Position numbers and translations under genes: made by a program
Source: Chlorella sorokiniana
Taxonomy: Eukaryota > Chlorophyta > Trebouxiophyceae > Chlorellales > Chlorellaceae
NCBI GenBank assembly: GCA_025917655.1
Contig: CP084612.1
Coordinates: forward strand, 1,860,001 to 1,924,000
Length of the DNA stretch: 64,000 bases
Reading direction: 5' to 3'
In this document: piece after piece, positions 11,407-27,061 of the stretch
How positions within the stretch are numbered: position 1 is the first letter of the stretch
How the letters are laid out: each line of letters opens with the position of its first letter
The notes under the pieces: model-generated
Seen by the model: only the letters and a program-made list of their open reading frames with translations
The model's database searches: none
Told to the model about the DNA's origin: nothing

Positions 11407-14400
11407 TCACTTCATGTGCAGCAGCAGCATGCCCGGGCTCTCCACGTAGTGGCGCCACGCGCGAGCAAAACCCGCCAGCGTGGCGCCGTCCACCACCCTG
11501 CGTGCGAGGCAATCGGGAGGCAGCGGAGCGCAACGGTTGCGTGGTCGTCAGGGGCTCGGCCATCCCACCCGACTGGCACGGCAGCGGCGCTGAGATGGGG
11601 CGCCGCTCAAGCAAGCGGAGGACCCGCCGACGCTCGAGTGCCCCTTAGGCTTCTTCCCTGGCAGCCCTCCACCCACCTGTGGTCCGCGCCCAGGCTGAGG
11701 TTGAGGATGGAAGCCTGCACGACGGTGGTGCCGTCTGCAGCAAAGCGGGGCAGGCGCTGCACCGACCCCACCGCCATGATGGCCACCTGCAGAGGATGGA
11801 TGGGTTGCGGGCGGGAGGCAAGCAAGGCGATCAGATAGAATGAGTTGAAAGTGCGGGTGGGGGATCCCAGCAGGCACAGCGTGAACCGCATGAAGGGAGA
11901 GGGGGCAGGCGCGGCTGCCAGCCCGTAGCATCCCAGCCCGCAGCGGTAGCCCGCGGCGGCAGCAGACGCCTCCCACGCCACCCTCCTGTGGCAAGCACCC
12001 CCTCCCCGCTTGCCTCGGGAGGGTTGACCAGGGGGTGGCGTAGGTGCCGCCGATGGCGCCAATGTTGGAGATGGAGAAGGTGCCTCCTGCGACGTCCTCG
12101 GGGGAGAGGCGGTTGGCGGCGGCCGCCGCCTGCAGCCGCGCCAGCTCACCCGCCAGCTCCAGCACCGTCTTGTCCTGCAGCGCAGGAAGCGGTACAGCCC
12201 GGTCCCTCGCAGTGCCCAGCACAATGCTTACATCTTTGCGGATGTACAGGAAGCAAGGCGCCAGGGCACAGGGAGCGCAGCCGGCATGCCAGGGTAGGGG
12301 CTGCGCGCACGTGGCGGCGGCACCACCCACCCACCCCTTCCCTTCCCGCGAATGCACCACGTGTTTGAACCTCACAACCACAGCCGCAGCAGCGCGCATA
12401 GCCACAGCTGAATGCAGCAACGAGGACCAGCTCGCTCGTGTGGTGGCACCGCCCCCACCCACCCACCCACCCACCCACACTCCCACACCCCCACCCACCT
12501 GCACATCCTTGATGTTGGGCACAGCCAGCCCGTGCGGCGTGGCCATGGCCACCCCCAGGTTGCAGCGTGCGTGCTGGATGAGGCTGGCCTGGTCCGGCGA
12601 CAGCGACGAGTTGACGGCAGGGAACTCGCGCAGCGCCAGCGCGGCGGCCTGCAGTGCGGGGCAGTGCGGGGCGGTATGGTGCAGTATGAAACTGAAACTT
12701 AACCAAGCACTCCTGTGTCAGGCATCACGCCGGCCCCCGGCTGCGCGCCTTCAGGAAGAAGGGCATGTAGGTGAGCTTGGTGCCGCGCAGCGAGGGGTCG
12801 CCCTTCAGCCGCTGCCGCAGCTCCACCAGCGCATCCATCTGCACCTCGTCACAGTAATGGAAGTGCGGCACCTGCCCCGCCGCCGTCATGCTCTTCACCA
12901 TGGCCTGTGGCACAGCATGAACACAGCATGAGCACAGCATGAGTTGCGATAGAGGGCACAGGGGGAGGGAGAGGGCAGGTGATACTGGTGGGGGTTGAAG
13001 GCTGGGCGGGCGTGGGGCATAGGGGCGTGGGAAGCGAGCCAAGCGTGGTGAACCGGGGGTTGAATGGCAGGGGGCTGCCGGGAGGCAGCTGGGGGTCAGG
13101 CAGAGACACATGAGGAGCTCCCATGCATGTGTCTGAAACCCAACAAGGGAGGCGGCCCTGCCCTTGCCCAGCCACTGGATGTGCTGCATGCACCCGCGTG
13201 CTGGCACAGCCCGAGCCAGGCAGCCTCGCTCCCCACACACCTTCCGGTAGCCACGCAGCGGTACAACGGTCGGCGCCAGCACCAGGGCCGCCGCCGCCCG
13301 CGCCGCAGCCGCCGACTCGTCGCAGGGCGGGGGCGAGGGGGTGGGGCGCTGGCTGCGCCACGTGCGCTGCTCCCGGGGCACCCCCGCCACTGTAGCCTCC
13401 TCTGCAGCCAGCCAAACCGGTGCAGAAGCGAGCATGGGCGTGCTTCATCCCTTCACCAGGAGCAGAGAGACAGTCGGGAGCCGCGGCAGCCAGGCCCCAG
13501 CGCGCCAGCTGCCGGGGGCCCCAAGGCTGGCTGCCCAGCTGCAGCCGGCGCAAGGGCATGGCGGCCCCGCAGCTGCGCCGCACCGGTGGTGGGCACCGCC
13601 TGCGCCAGCCCCTCGCCCAGCGTGCCGGGCCCCGCCGCCCCAGCGAGTCCAGGTACCCCAGGACGTCGCCCTTGGTCACGCGCCCGCCGGGGCCCGTGCC
13701 TGGCACCTGCGCAGAGGCGCATGGGGAAGGGGGGCAGGGGTGAGCAGGGGCTGGGGAGGGCAGACAAGTGCTTGCTGGGCGGGGGCCGGCCAGGTGGTGC
13801 AAGGAGCGGCCGAGGTGCCTGGGAGGCGTGTCCCGGACGGACTGGAACAGGGCGGGCTGTGCGGAACTGCTGACAGCAGGAGGGGAGGAGGCACGGGGAG
13901 GAGGCAGCAACGGGTGCACGCGTTTGTGTGGGTCGGGGGGCTGCTGCCGGCTCGCTCACTTTCTCCAGCGCGATGCCGCTCTCCCGCCGCCAGCCGCCGC
14001 ACCGCCGGCGACGTCAGCACGCGATCGGCCACCTCGTCGTCGCCGATGCTGCCGCTGATGGAGGGGTGGCGCTCCTCGCGCGCGCTGCGGCCAGAAGGGG
14101 AGGCAGCGGACAGCGGTTGCAGCACATGCGGCTGCTGGCTAGCTGTGCCTCGGAGCAGCGGCAGGGAGAACGCTCGGCGGCCTTCTAAGCGCCGGGCACA
14201 GCGTGGCCCCTGGCCAAGCGCCCGAGCAGGCACGCTGTGCTGCAACCGGGACCAACTCGCGGCTTGCTGAAGGCCTGTCGCCTCGCAAACAAAACCTGGC
14301 ATCCCACACCCCTCCCCTGCCGCCCCACCCGTCCCCGGAGCGTGCTCCAAGGTGCCCCGCTGCGCCGCCGCTGCCACGTCAGCGTCGCCGGTGGCCGCAG

Positions 14401-15619
14401 TCGGCGGCGAGTGCAGCTCCAGCTCCTCTCCTGCCACCTCTATGTCGGCCAGCAGGTCGCCAACCTAAGCAGAACGATAGGGGGCAGGAGGCACAGCAGC
14501 ACAGCCAGCTGGGAAATCGCAGGGCAAGGGAGCAGAATGGAGGCTGGACAGGGGCGGTGGAACGCTAGCGTGAAGAGCCCCACGCAGACCATCAGCGGCA
14601 GTAGCAGGCGGCGGGCAGCCAAGCGGAGCCGCAGCCGCCCCTCATTCCCGTACCTGGATGACGTCGCCAGGCTGGTGGTGCAGCTTCTTGACTGTGCCTG
14701 CAGGGCGGCGACGGGGGCGCAGTAGTCACACCCCTTGGCCCGGCTGCAGCCGCATCCGCAGCCGCATCGCCTGCCCGGTACAGCCAGGGGCATGACCGCG
14801 TTGTGGCGGCGGGACCCGCACAGAGTGTAAAGCAGAGGCCTGCACCCCTCGACGCCCGCTCCAACATATCCCGCGCTCTGCACACACACATTCGCACGCA
14901 GCCCCAACTGGCTGGGGTTCAGGTTCCCGGCCCACTCGCCCACCTGTGTAGGGCGAGCTGATCTCCTGAGCTGCCTTGTCAAACTGCAGCTCGCACAGCG
15001 GCTCGAACGCCACCGCCTGGCCCCCTTCCTCCACAAACCAACGCAGCAGCTCCGCCTCCTTGAGGCCCTCCCCGTCTGAGCAAGCCTGTGCGACGGCGAG
15101 TGGCGGGCGGCGGCGACGGAGCGGTGCGTTTGGTGGCCGCCCGCTACCAAACGGAAGCGGAGACGCAGCGAGCTCGGCGCATAGTGCACACCGCAGTGAT
15201 GCTGGCCCAGCATCCACTGAAAGTTAATGATAGACATGTGAGCAATGGCGGGCCCAGGGGCATACGAACAGCCAAGCAGGACAAGCGGGCACGGCCCGCC
15301 GCCACGAGCACAGAGTTGGCAGGGCCTTGAAGCCGCCAGGGCACTTACTCTCATCCCACCTGAACTGCTTGAGCGGGCTCCTGTCGTCAGAGCCAAGCCC
15401 AGTGGCAAATATCCTTGCGCCGCTGCCGGCTGGGAAGGGAAGCGATCTCGAGGGCCAGCAAGCGCCGCGACACTCTATGCGCGGTCGCTGACCCACTGAG
15501 ACGCTGCAGGTAGCGGTTTCAAGCAAAGAAACCCGCGATAGGCTGCACTCGCTTGTCTGCTCGGCTGCCAGGGCGCCAAGCCGGCATCCCAACCGGGCCG
15601 CCCGCCGCATGGCTATCAT
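11407..15619 (-). CDS. BCE2: Branched-chain 2-oxoacid dehydrogenase E2 (dihydrolipoyl acyltransferase)
   Basis: E2 core of the mitochondrial branched-chain 2-oxoacid dehydrogenase, which transfers acyl groups from lipoyl-lysine to CoA in Leu/Ile/Val breakdown. The start at 15619 gives an Arg/Ala-rich presequence (MIAMRRAARLGCRLG) suited to mitochondrial import. Domains in order: lipoyl (DGEGLKEAELLRWFVEEGG, CELQFDKAAQEI with the lipoylated Lys, TVKKLHHQPGDVIQ); peripheral subunit-binding (RVLTSPAVRRLA, GTGPGGRVTKGDVLGYL); catalytic (VKSMTAAGQVPHFHYCDEV, LTYMPFFLKA, REFPAVNSS, GVAMATPHGLAVPNIKDV, TFSISNIGAIGGTYATP, SLGADHR-VVDGAT with the catalytic His and Asp). The ADHRVVDGAT region and the ending LLLHMK favour BCKDH E2 over pyruvate dehydrogenase E2. 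Two introns appear to use GC donors (about 12018 and 12744). One-base frame slips occur at 12031-12035 and about 13985. Confidence 0.88.
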
Positions 15620-16008
15620 CCCTTATCGCCGGAGAGAGTGTAGATGGTGCTTGGGATCGACAGGGCAACAAATGCCTGCTGCGGTGACAAGGCACAGCAC
15701 ACAACTTTGCCGCTGCAAGTCGCTGTGCTCAGGAATGCGGAGCCTCCCTCTGATCAGTTGCTGGGCGAGTCTGGCCTGCACTAGCAACACCAAGCATCCG
15801 ATCATCTTTGGGCCTTCAGCGACATCAGCTCCCCGCCTTTAAACGCGCTCCTGCACGACCAGCGGGAGCTGGAGGTCACATTAGACCAGGACCGCCGCTG
15901 TGTGTGTCCACCTCCTGCCGCCCCACCCGCCCCCGCCTTGCGCCGCCGCCCAGCTGCCGCTGCCGCGGAGGTGCATAGCGCTCAGGCTCTGCGGGGCAGC
16001 CCGCCGCC
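15620..16008. promoter_or_regulatory. Divergent promoter between E2 and TRAPPC1 genes
   Basis: About 390 bp separate the two start codons. The plus-strand half (15840-16008) is CCGCC-rich and probably contains 5' untranslated sequence of the TRAPPC1 gene. No specific element is recognised. Confidence 0.5.
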
Positions 16009-17018
16009 ATGGGCTGCATGACGTTCTACATCTTCAACCGCAAGGGCCGCTGCCAGTACTACCACGAGTGGCAGCGGCTGAAGCCGGTGCGGCAGGGGGC
16101 TGGCAGCCAGGAGGAGGACTTCAAGCTCATGTTTGGCCTCTTCTGGTCCATGCGCGCTCTGGCCACCGCCCTCGACCCCAAAAAGTGCGCCAAAGTCCCT
16201 GAGCGGCCGCCACTGCATGGCACCTTTGACCCAAAGGTGCCCTAGCAGGGCTGGTCCCCCGCACGGCACCAGCCGGCCCCCACTGGCCGCTCATACTCGC
16301 CCTCGAATGCCTGACCCGCCCCTGCGCAGCCCCACAAAGCAGCAGATGGGCGCGCCCATGCGCATCGGCGACGGCTGCTCCTTCAACTCCTTCCGCACCT
16401 CCGCCTATAAGCTGCACTATCTGGAGTCGCCCTCGGGCCTCAAGGCGGGTCGTGCGCGCCTCTCCTCGCTGCCCCCGCGAGTGGCACCTGCACCGCAGAA
16501 CCTCAGCCACCTCTCACCAAGGCCCGGCCAGTTTCTTGCACACTGTTGACTGCCTGCGCGCCCTGCCCTGTAGGCAACGTCCTGCGACCATTACATTTGT
16601 ATTTCTTTCTTTCCTCCTGCGCCGCAGTTTGTGCTGACCACCGACCCCAGCGTGGGCAGCATGGCGGAGCAGCTGCAGCACATCTACGCCTCGCTGTTTG
16701 TGGAGCTGGTGGTGAAGAATCCGCTGTACATGCCCGGGGAGCCCTTCCTGTGAGCACAGCCTGCCCAGGGCGCAAATTGTCCCCCCCCCGTCTGCCTGCT
16801 CGCTGTGGATTGCTGCCTAGCAGCAGCAACCTCATAGATGCCGGTGCCTGGCGCTTCATCGCTCTCGACAAGCGTCTGCATGGCATGCGATGCCGCTGCT
16901 TGGCAGCATGGCGCCCGCATGCTGACCGCTGCGCCGGCTGGCCCCTCCATGCTGCAGGTTTGAGCCGTTCTCGGCGGCGCTCAACAAGTACATGCGCACG
17001 CTGGGCCTGCTGAGCTGA
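16009..17018 (+). CDS. TRAPPC1: TRAPP complex subunit 1 (BET5 homologue)
   Basis: Small longin-fold core subunit of TRAPP, the exchange factor for Rab1/Ypt1 in ER-to-Golgi and Golgi traffic. Four exons: 16009-16184, 16330 to about 16445, 16628-16749, 16958-17018. Conserved blocks follow the family from end to end: MTFYIFNRKGRCQYYHEW, KLMFGLFWSMRAL, FRTSAYKLHYLESPSGLK, FVLTTDPSVGSMAEQL, HIYASLFVELVVKNPLY, FEPFSAALNKYMRTLGLLS. The reading frame is intact across all junctions, giving about 158 residues, close to the family's usual 145-150. The second intron appears to start with GC (AAG|GCGGGT) directly after SGLK, because FVLTTD follows that residue in homologues. The gene is convergent with the kinase gene downstream. 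Confidence 0.93.
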
Positions 17019-17074
17019 GCGCGACGTGATGTCGACACCTGCCTTGGCATGGGGCAGACAGAACCCTGCTGAGC

Positions 17075-20851
<3,777 letters not shown>

Positions 20852-21507
20852 ACGCGCAGGCGCAGCCCGGCCTGCGTATCTTGCTGGGGCCCAGCCGCGG
20901 CGGTCGGGCGGCGGCAGGTGGGGCGGGGTGCAACGCCTGCCGGCGCGTGACGGGTGCTGGTTGCAGCAAGGATTCGGCGAACGGTCTACAGGTCTGCGGG
21001 CTACTCGGCGCCGGACAAAGTTAGCGATGCGAAGCAGAGAGTTCGTGGAGACAACACAGCAAGCCTGTCAGCAACTCAAACATGCACCAGTGCGCCACCA
21101 GCAATTTGTGATAAGACGCAATGCGTTCCACGCGACGCGAGCATGCTCATCCCGCCGCCCAGCGTTGCGCTGAGCGTGGCCTGTGGGGCGGCGGCGCCTG
21201 CCCGCATCATCTTCCTTCTGGGCTGCTCAAACCGGCGACAGCATCAATACACGTGGCAGAGACCCAAATCAAAACTTAAGAGACGTAAGAGTGAGAGCCG
21301 TTGAACTCATGGTGGTGCCTGCCAGCTGGTGGCAGCCGTACGGCAGCATGGGGGCACCCGGCAAGCAAAACTTCTGTACACCCGTCTCCTGATTCGACGC
21401 CTTACAGCACAAGATACGCACCATCAAGGCAGGTCTCTGCTCCTGCAGGCATGTCTTAAGGCAATTGCCCAGGCACTGTAGCTGAGCGTTTCGAACAGCA
21501 CCGGCCC
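20852..21507. other. Intergenic between two minus-strand genes
   Basis: About 655 bp with no conserved open frame. The left part should hold the promoter of the kinase gene and the right part the 3' untranslated region of the PIG-M gene. Composition is more AT-rich than the coding flanks. Confidence 0.5.
21402..21406 (-). terminator. TGTAA polyadenylation signal (minus strand)
   Basis: TTACA on the plus strand is TGTAA on the minus strand. It lies about 102 nt downstream of the PIG-M stop codon, a suitable place for its polyadenylation signal. Confidence 0.45.
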
Positions 21508-23513
21508 TCACGCCCGCTTCCGCTGCCGTTCCGCCGCCGCGAGGGCAGGCTGCTTGTGCCGCCATGCCGCCACCAGCTCGCAAATCAGCCAAACGTGTGC
21601 CGCCAGGAACGCCATGCTGGCTCCCCACACCGCAAGGTGCACCCGCCAGCCGCAGAACTCAAGCAGGTATGCCCAGCCCAGCCAGTGCGCCATGGCTGCG
21701 CCCCACGCTGCCGCCGCCGCCAGCAGCCGCGCCTGCACGCAGGAACGACACAGCAGCTGGATGACAACGATGACTGCATGAGAGCTACGCGCGGCAAGAG
21801 CGGCAGACGTGGCACGCCCAAAGCAGCGCAGGCGAGCGCGCTCGCAACCCACCCCCGTGTGGTTTGCACCGCAGTGACTGCAATGCGGTCGGGCGGCAAA
21901 GAGGTGCCCACCTTGTTAGGAGCGGCGGCCAGGTCTGGCAGTACCAGCGGCAGGAAGGAGAGGTACCACACAAAGTACTGGGCAGTGCTGACCTGCGCCA
22001 CAAGCCGCAGGAGGCACAGGAAAAGTGTCATTTCCAGGAATGAATGCACCTTTCTTTGCTTTGCTCTGGTTGGCTCGCTCAGCGCCAGCAGTTCGTCGAG
22101 CTGCACGCCAAGCCCTCGCTTCAAGCTCCGTCTTGCAGTAACGGGCGAGCCTCAAAGCCAGCCAGCCGGCTCTGGGAGCAGGCGGGCTCACCTTGTTGAG
22201 AGCCACCAGCACCATGGTCTGCAGCAGGAAGCAGAAGGGAAGGTCCCCCGCGCAGCGCCAGCCCAGCGCAGCCTGCAGCGCCAGCTGCGCCGCGGTGAAC
22301 GCCCTGCGGCGGCGTGGCAGGAGCGCAGAAACGCAGTGCTCCCGTGAAACGAAAGTCGCCCAGGAAAGGCAGCGGCGCAGAAGGTGTGGGCTGATGGCGG
22401 TCTGCCCACCGTGGCCCGGGCCACAGCGGGAGGCCTCACCAGCCCACGTCCCAGCGCTCGCTGCCGGGGTGCCGCTGCTAGCCAAGTAGGCGGGGAGGAA
22501 GTAGGGCGAGAAGTTGTGGCGCGGGTCGGTCCTGCTGGCGTGGTACAGGTAGGTTTCTTGCAGGAACTGCCACCCATACAGGCGGTACAGCCCGGCCAGC
22601 AGCGCCAGGAAGGTGCCTCCCGACAGCAAGCCAAAAGCCAGCCCCTCCCAGGACAGCAGGCTGGCCAGCAGGGAGCGGGGCGGCAGCGGAGCCTTTGAGG
22701 GGAGCCGTCGCTGCCGCTGCAGCACGAAATGGCGCAGGAGCGGCAGCGCAAAGACGATGGGGTATAGACGCCAGTGCACGGCCAGCCCGAAGAGCAGCGC
22801 TGCCAGTAACAGGTGGCCTGCACGTGGGAGTGGGCGCTCAATTCTAGGCCGACCTTTTTGTTGCATTTCGCAGCCCGCAGCAGCTTGTGCCGAAAACTGC
22901 GTCGACATGCTGCACTGGCGGCGCCCGCTGCGCTCACTTCCAGTCTATCTCCTGCGCACCTGTTTCAAGGGCCAGCAGCAGGCCGAGCAGCATGCAGGTG
23001 ACCAGTGCCTCGCCATTGCCTCGGGTGGAGATGGCGACCGTGAAGGGGCTGAGAGCCACAGCGCGACCCCAGCCGCCTGCAGCCGCAGGGATGCCCCGCG
23101 CCTGCGCAGCAGGGTTCTCAACAACCTGCAGGCAGTTGCACACGTACTCAATCACGCAGCTGCCTGCAGAGTGGATAAGGCGAGGCGCAGAGCAAGCGAC
23201 AGACGGCTGCTGTCGGCAGCTGTGCCCGCCGCACCCGCGGCGGCACCCACCAGGCTGCCAGCAGGTCGGCGGCGCTGAAAAGGATTTTCCCAAAACTCTT
23301 GTGCAGCGCTATGTTGGGCAGCAGGGCCCCAGCAAGCAGAGGCGTGTAGCGGTAGGTGGAGCGCTCAAAGGGGGAGCCCCGGACCATGAAGGCCGCGCCA
23401 TCGGTGATCACTTCGTAGTCTATGTCGGTGTACTTGACCTGGGCGTGGGCATCCTGCCAGGTGCCAAAGACCAGCAGCGCCGCGCGCACCGCAAGGCCCA
23501 GCCACAGCAGCAT
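21508..23513 (-). CDS. PIGM: GPI mannosyltransferase 1 (PIG-M, GT50)
   Basis: Multi-pass ER enzyme that adds the first mannose to glucosaminyl-phosphatidylinositol during GPI-anchor synthesis, using dolichol-phosphate-mannose. The start at 23513 ([17 protein letters not shown]) gives the first membrane segment. The family signature follows: [15 protein letters not shown] with the lumenal Asp-x-Asp motif, [142 protein letters not shown]. Six exons: 23251-23513, about 22975-23128, about 22437-22815, about 22194-22303, about 21911-21991, 21508-21733. One-base slips near 23055 and 22465 break the frame inside conserved blocks. It shares a 267-bp divergent promoter with the alcohol oxidase gene. 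Confidence 0.9.
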
Positions 23514-23780
23514 GCGTCTTTTGTGAGTGCAATGAGCAACACGCTTCGTTTCGGGTGTAGAACCTGCTTGTGGAACCATTGGCCCGCCAGATCCACGTAG
23601 GAATCCATCAACCTGCTCCTTGCCCAGTTTATCGCCGCTCTTTCCTGCTCCGACACTCACCAGTAATGTTGTATGTTGTTGCAGAAGCCTAGGAGGCGTT
23701 TTGGAGGCAAAGTCGAGCAACTCGCAACTCATCCACTCTTGACCCTGCGCTTTCCCGCCCCAGCGGCGCTTTTTGCAGTC
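23514..23780. promoter_or_regulatory. Divergent promoter between PIG-M and alcohol oxidase genes
   Basis: Only 267 bp lie between the two start codons, so both promoters and both 5' untranslated regions must fit here. It is AT-richer than the surroundings and contains TTGTATGTTGTTGCAG near 23666. No named element is recognised. Confidence 0.5.
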
Positions 23781-26700
23781 ATGGAGAGTAGAATGCTTGT
23801 ACTGGGTGCGGTCGGGGACGCTTTGTTTCCGCCTCTGCCCCACACAGGCGGCGGCGGCCGATGCGGCCCTCGACCCAGCGACGGCACAGCTCCTCCGCCA
23901 TGCCGGCGCCTCCGATGAAGTGATACTGAAGGCAAGCAGGCTCTTGTTAAAAGCTCAGAGTTACCTTAACGGGGTTTCAGCAGGTCGATAAGCGTGACTG
24001 TCATTCATGCGCGATCCATCAGCAGACCAGCATGCACAGCCGCCTTGCCCCATCTGCGCTCCCCCTCCAACACTGTGTTCCCAGGTGATAGAAACAGTCG
24101 AGACGCGGCTGACGCCAGAGTCGCGTCGGGAGCTGTACCTGCTGCTGCGCCTGCTGTCCTCCCGCCTCGGCACCCTCCTGCTGCTGGGCCGCGCCGCCTT
24201 GCCTCCGGCTTCAGCCTGCCCGCCGCCTTTGCCGACCTGCCGCGGGCGCAGCGCGAGGCCGTGCTGCTGGGGTGGGCGCTCGGAAGCGACGCACGAATGC
24301 GAAAGGTGGGTGGGGCGCGGCGCGGCTGGGAGGCACGGCTGGCATGCTGCTGGAATGTGCCCGCAGCAGCACCTGCCAATGGCAGCCAACTATCCCCGCG
24401 GCTTGTCTCCACCCGTCCTGCTGCTGTGCAGGCGTTCAAGGGCCTGAAGTCCCTCCTCATGTCTGCTCAATTCACCCAACTCGGCTCGGACGGCACCTCC
24501 CCCTGCTTGCTGCGCTGGGATACCCCACCGGCGATCCGCAGCGCCCCCCCCCGCCCCCGCCCCCCGCCGCCGCCGAGGCCGCCGTGGCCGCCGCGCTCGT
24601 CGACCTGAGCTGCGCGGACGCCTCGCCTGGGGCCGCGGCGGGGCGGGGCGGCGCTGGCCGCCAAGGGGCTGAGGGTGCTGTGGCCGGGGGAGTTGGGCTG
24701 CGCGGCGGCGGCGAGGGAGCGGCCCCAGGCGAGAGACTGCCTTGCCGCTGCTTCCCTGTGGCGGCATCCTTGACCAGCCTTGTGCAGAGCCCATCCTCAC
24801 CCGCTTCTGACATGCTTTTTTGCACAATAACACACAACCATACGGCTCCAACGTACCCGCTACTTCCTTGCCATCAATGCTGCAGCTGTCGGTTCAATGC
24901 GACGTGGTGGTGGTGGGCAGCGGCGCGGGCGGCGGCGTGGCGGCGGCCAACCTGGCGGCGGCGGGGCTGCGGGTGGTGGTCCTGGAGAAGGCCGGTTTTG
25001 TGCCCGCCAGGGACATGACCCTGCAGGCGCGCCGCTGTGCCTGTGCTGCATGGATCTCTGGAGTGCCATTGCCGCTGTGCGCTGCGGCAATGACGGGGTG
25101 GCTCCCGGCGGCACCTGCACTGCCGAGCGGCCGCCAGCACCTGCCCCCGTCACGCGCATGGGCGTCCCTCCGCTGCTTGAGCCATCTTGATCGTAATAAC
25201 TCCCTCAGCTGCGTGCTCCTGCTGTGCTGCGACTGGCAGGAGGGCCAGGCCTTTGGGTGCATGTACGAGCAGGGAGGCATCATGACCAGCGAGGATGGGG
25301 CCGTTGCCGTGCTGGCGGGCGCCACCCTGGGCGGCGGCACCCGCGTCAACTGGTGCGCCTCCTTCCGCACGCCGGCGCACGTCAGGCAAGCAGGGGTTTG
25401 GGCCAGGGAGAGCGGCGGCCAGGCTGCTGCCCCTGCTTGGGTGTGTGTCTGGCTGATTAGGCGGTTGCAGCATGCGTTGCCACGTCTTGGCAGCTCAGTT
25501 TGCTGGCAATGATGATAACAAGGTGTATGCACCTCTTTATGGTTGAGGTGTTCGCTTGACACCAGACACTTCCGTTTCGTTCCTTGCCAGCCTTCTCTGC
25601 CGCTCGCCTCCCCACCGCCTCTGCAGGCGCGAGTGGGCAGAGAACTACGGCCTGCCAGACTTTGCCCAGCCCAAGTATGAGGAGGCGCTGGACGCGGTCT
25701 GCTCCCGCCTTGGCGTGCAAACCGGCTTCAAGCACAGGTGGGCGGATGTGTGAGAGTGGGGGAGGAGGAGGGATGTGAGGTGAACGGTCAGTATTGGTTG
25801 GTTACGGAAAAGGGGAAAAGGTTCGAGGTGGGAGGCAAGCGTTGGCGTTTCTGGGCAGCAGAGGCTGGCGCAGGATCTGTGTGGATGCAGGCTCAGGGCG
25901 GGAGCAGGGCAACGGTCTGCGTGCCTGCAGCTTCCTGCCTTCTCACAGCTTGCCTGGCCCGCAGCAACCGCCCTGCCGCCTCCACCCCCTTCCCCCTGCA
26001 GCGCCATGTGCTCAGCGCTGCGCAGCGGGCTGCAGGGCGTGGGCGCGCACTGCGGCGAGGTGCCGCGCAACTGCCAAACCGCCGACTGCGGCGGCCACTG
26101 CTGCCTGGGCTGCGCCAGGGGGTACAAACAGGTAGGCCGGAGGGGCGGCCTGTGGATGCGAGGCGCCCTGTCAGCGGAGTCCGCTGTTCTTGATCAATCT
26201 TGCTTGCGTTGACAGTACATGCACAGGAGGACCCGACCCCGCGCCCCCAAACCCCTTGTGGCCACAATGGAACGAATCAAGAACACCGACATGCCTCTAC
26301 CCTGCATGCTTCCTCGCGGCTCCTGCAGGACGCCATCAACACGTGGCTGGCTGACGCCTGCCAGGCTGGCGCCCGTGTCATCACCGGCAAGCGCTGCGCT
26401 GCAGCATGCCCCTTGCCGCTGCCTGCTCCTGCCCTGAAGCCCCCTTTGGGCTGGGTGGGCGGGGCAAGTGTCTTTTCTCTCCCCTGGCACCGATCTCCAT
26501 CGTGCAAATATGTTCAACGGCAACCACCTCTCCTTCTGCAGGCGTGTATGCCGATCGCGTGCTGCTGGAGAGCCACGACGGCGAGCCGCTGCCTGGGGGC
26601 CACAAGCGGCGGCGCCGCGCTGTCGGCGTGCTGGCGCTGGCGGGGCCGGCCGCGGCGCCGCTGCGCCTGGCGATCCAGGTGGGGGGCTGGGCTGGCTGGA

Positions 26701-27030
26701 GGTGCTGGCTGCTGCACGAAATCAGCTGCTGCCCCACCGCAAGTTGGCTTACACTGCATGCACAAACGACAGGGGCAACAGAAGCCCACCTGTGCAGCAT
26801 GTAGTGCTCATTGCCCGCCTGCATGCTGGCCCCCATCCACCCCCACCTCCCGGGCAGGCCCCCGTTGTGATCTCCGCCGCCGGGTCCCTGAACAGCCCTG
26901 CGCTGCTGCTGCGGTCGGGTGTGTCGTGCCGCGGCGCTGTGGGCGCCAACCTGCGCCTCCACCCCTGCACCTGCGTGGTGGGGGCCTTCCCACCGCCGCA
27001 GCCAAATTCGCAAGAAGCTGTGGCGCCAGC

Positions 27031-27061
<31 letters not shown>
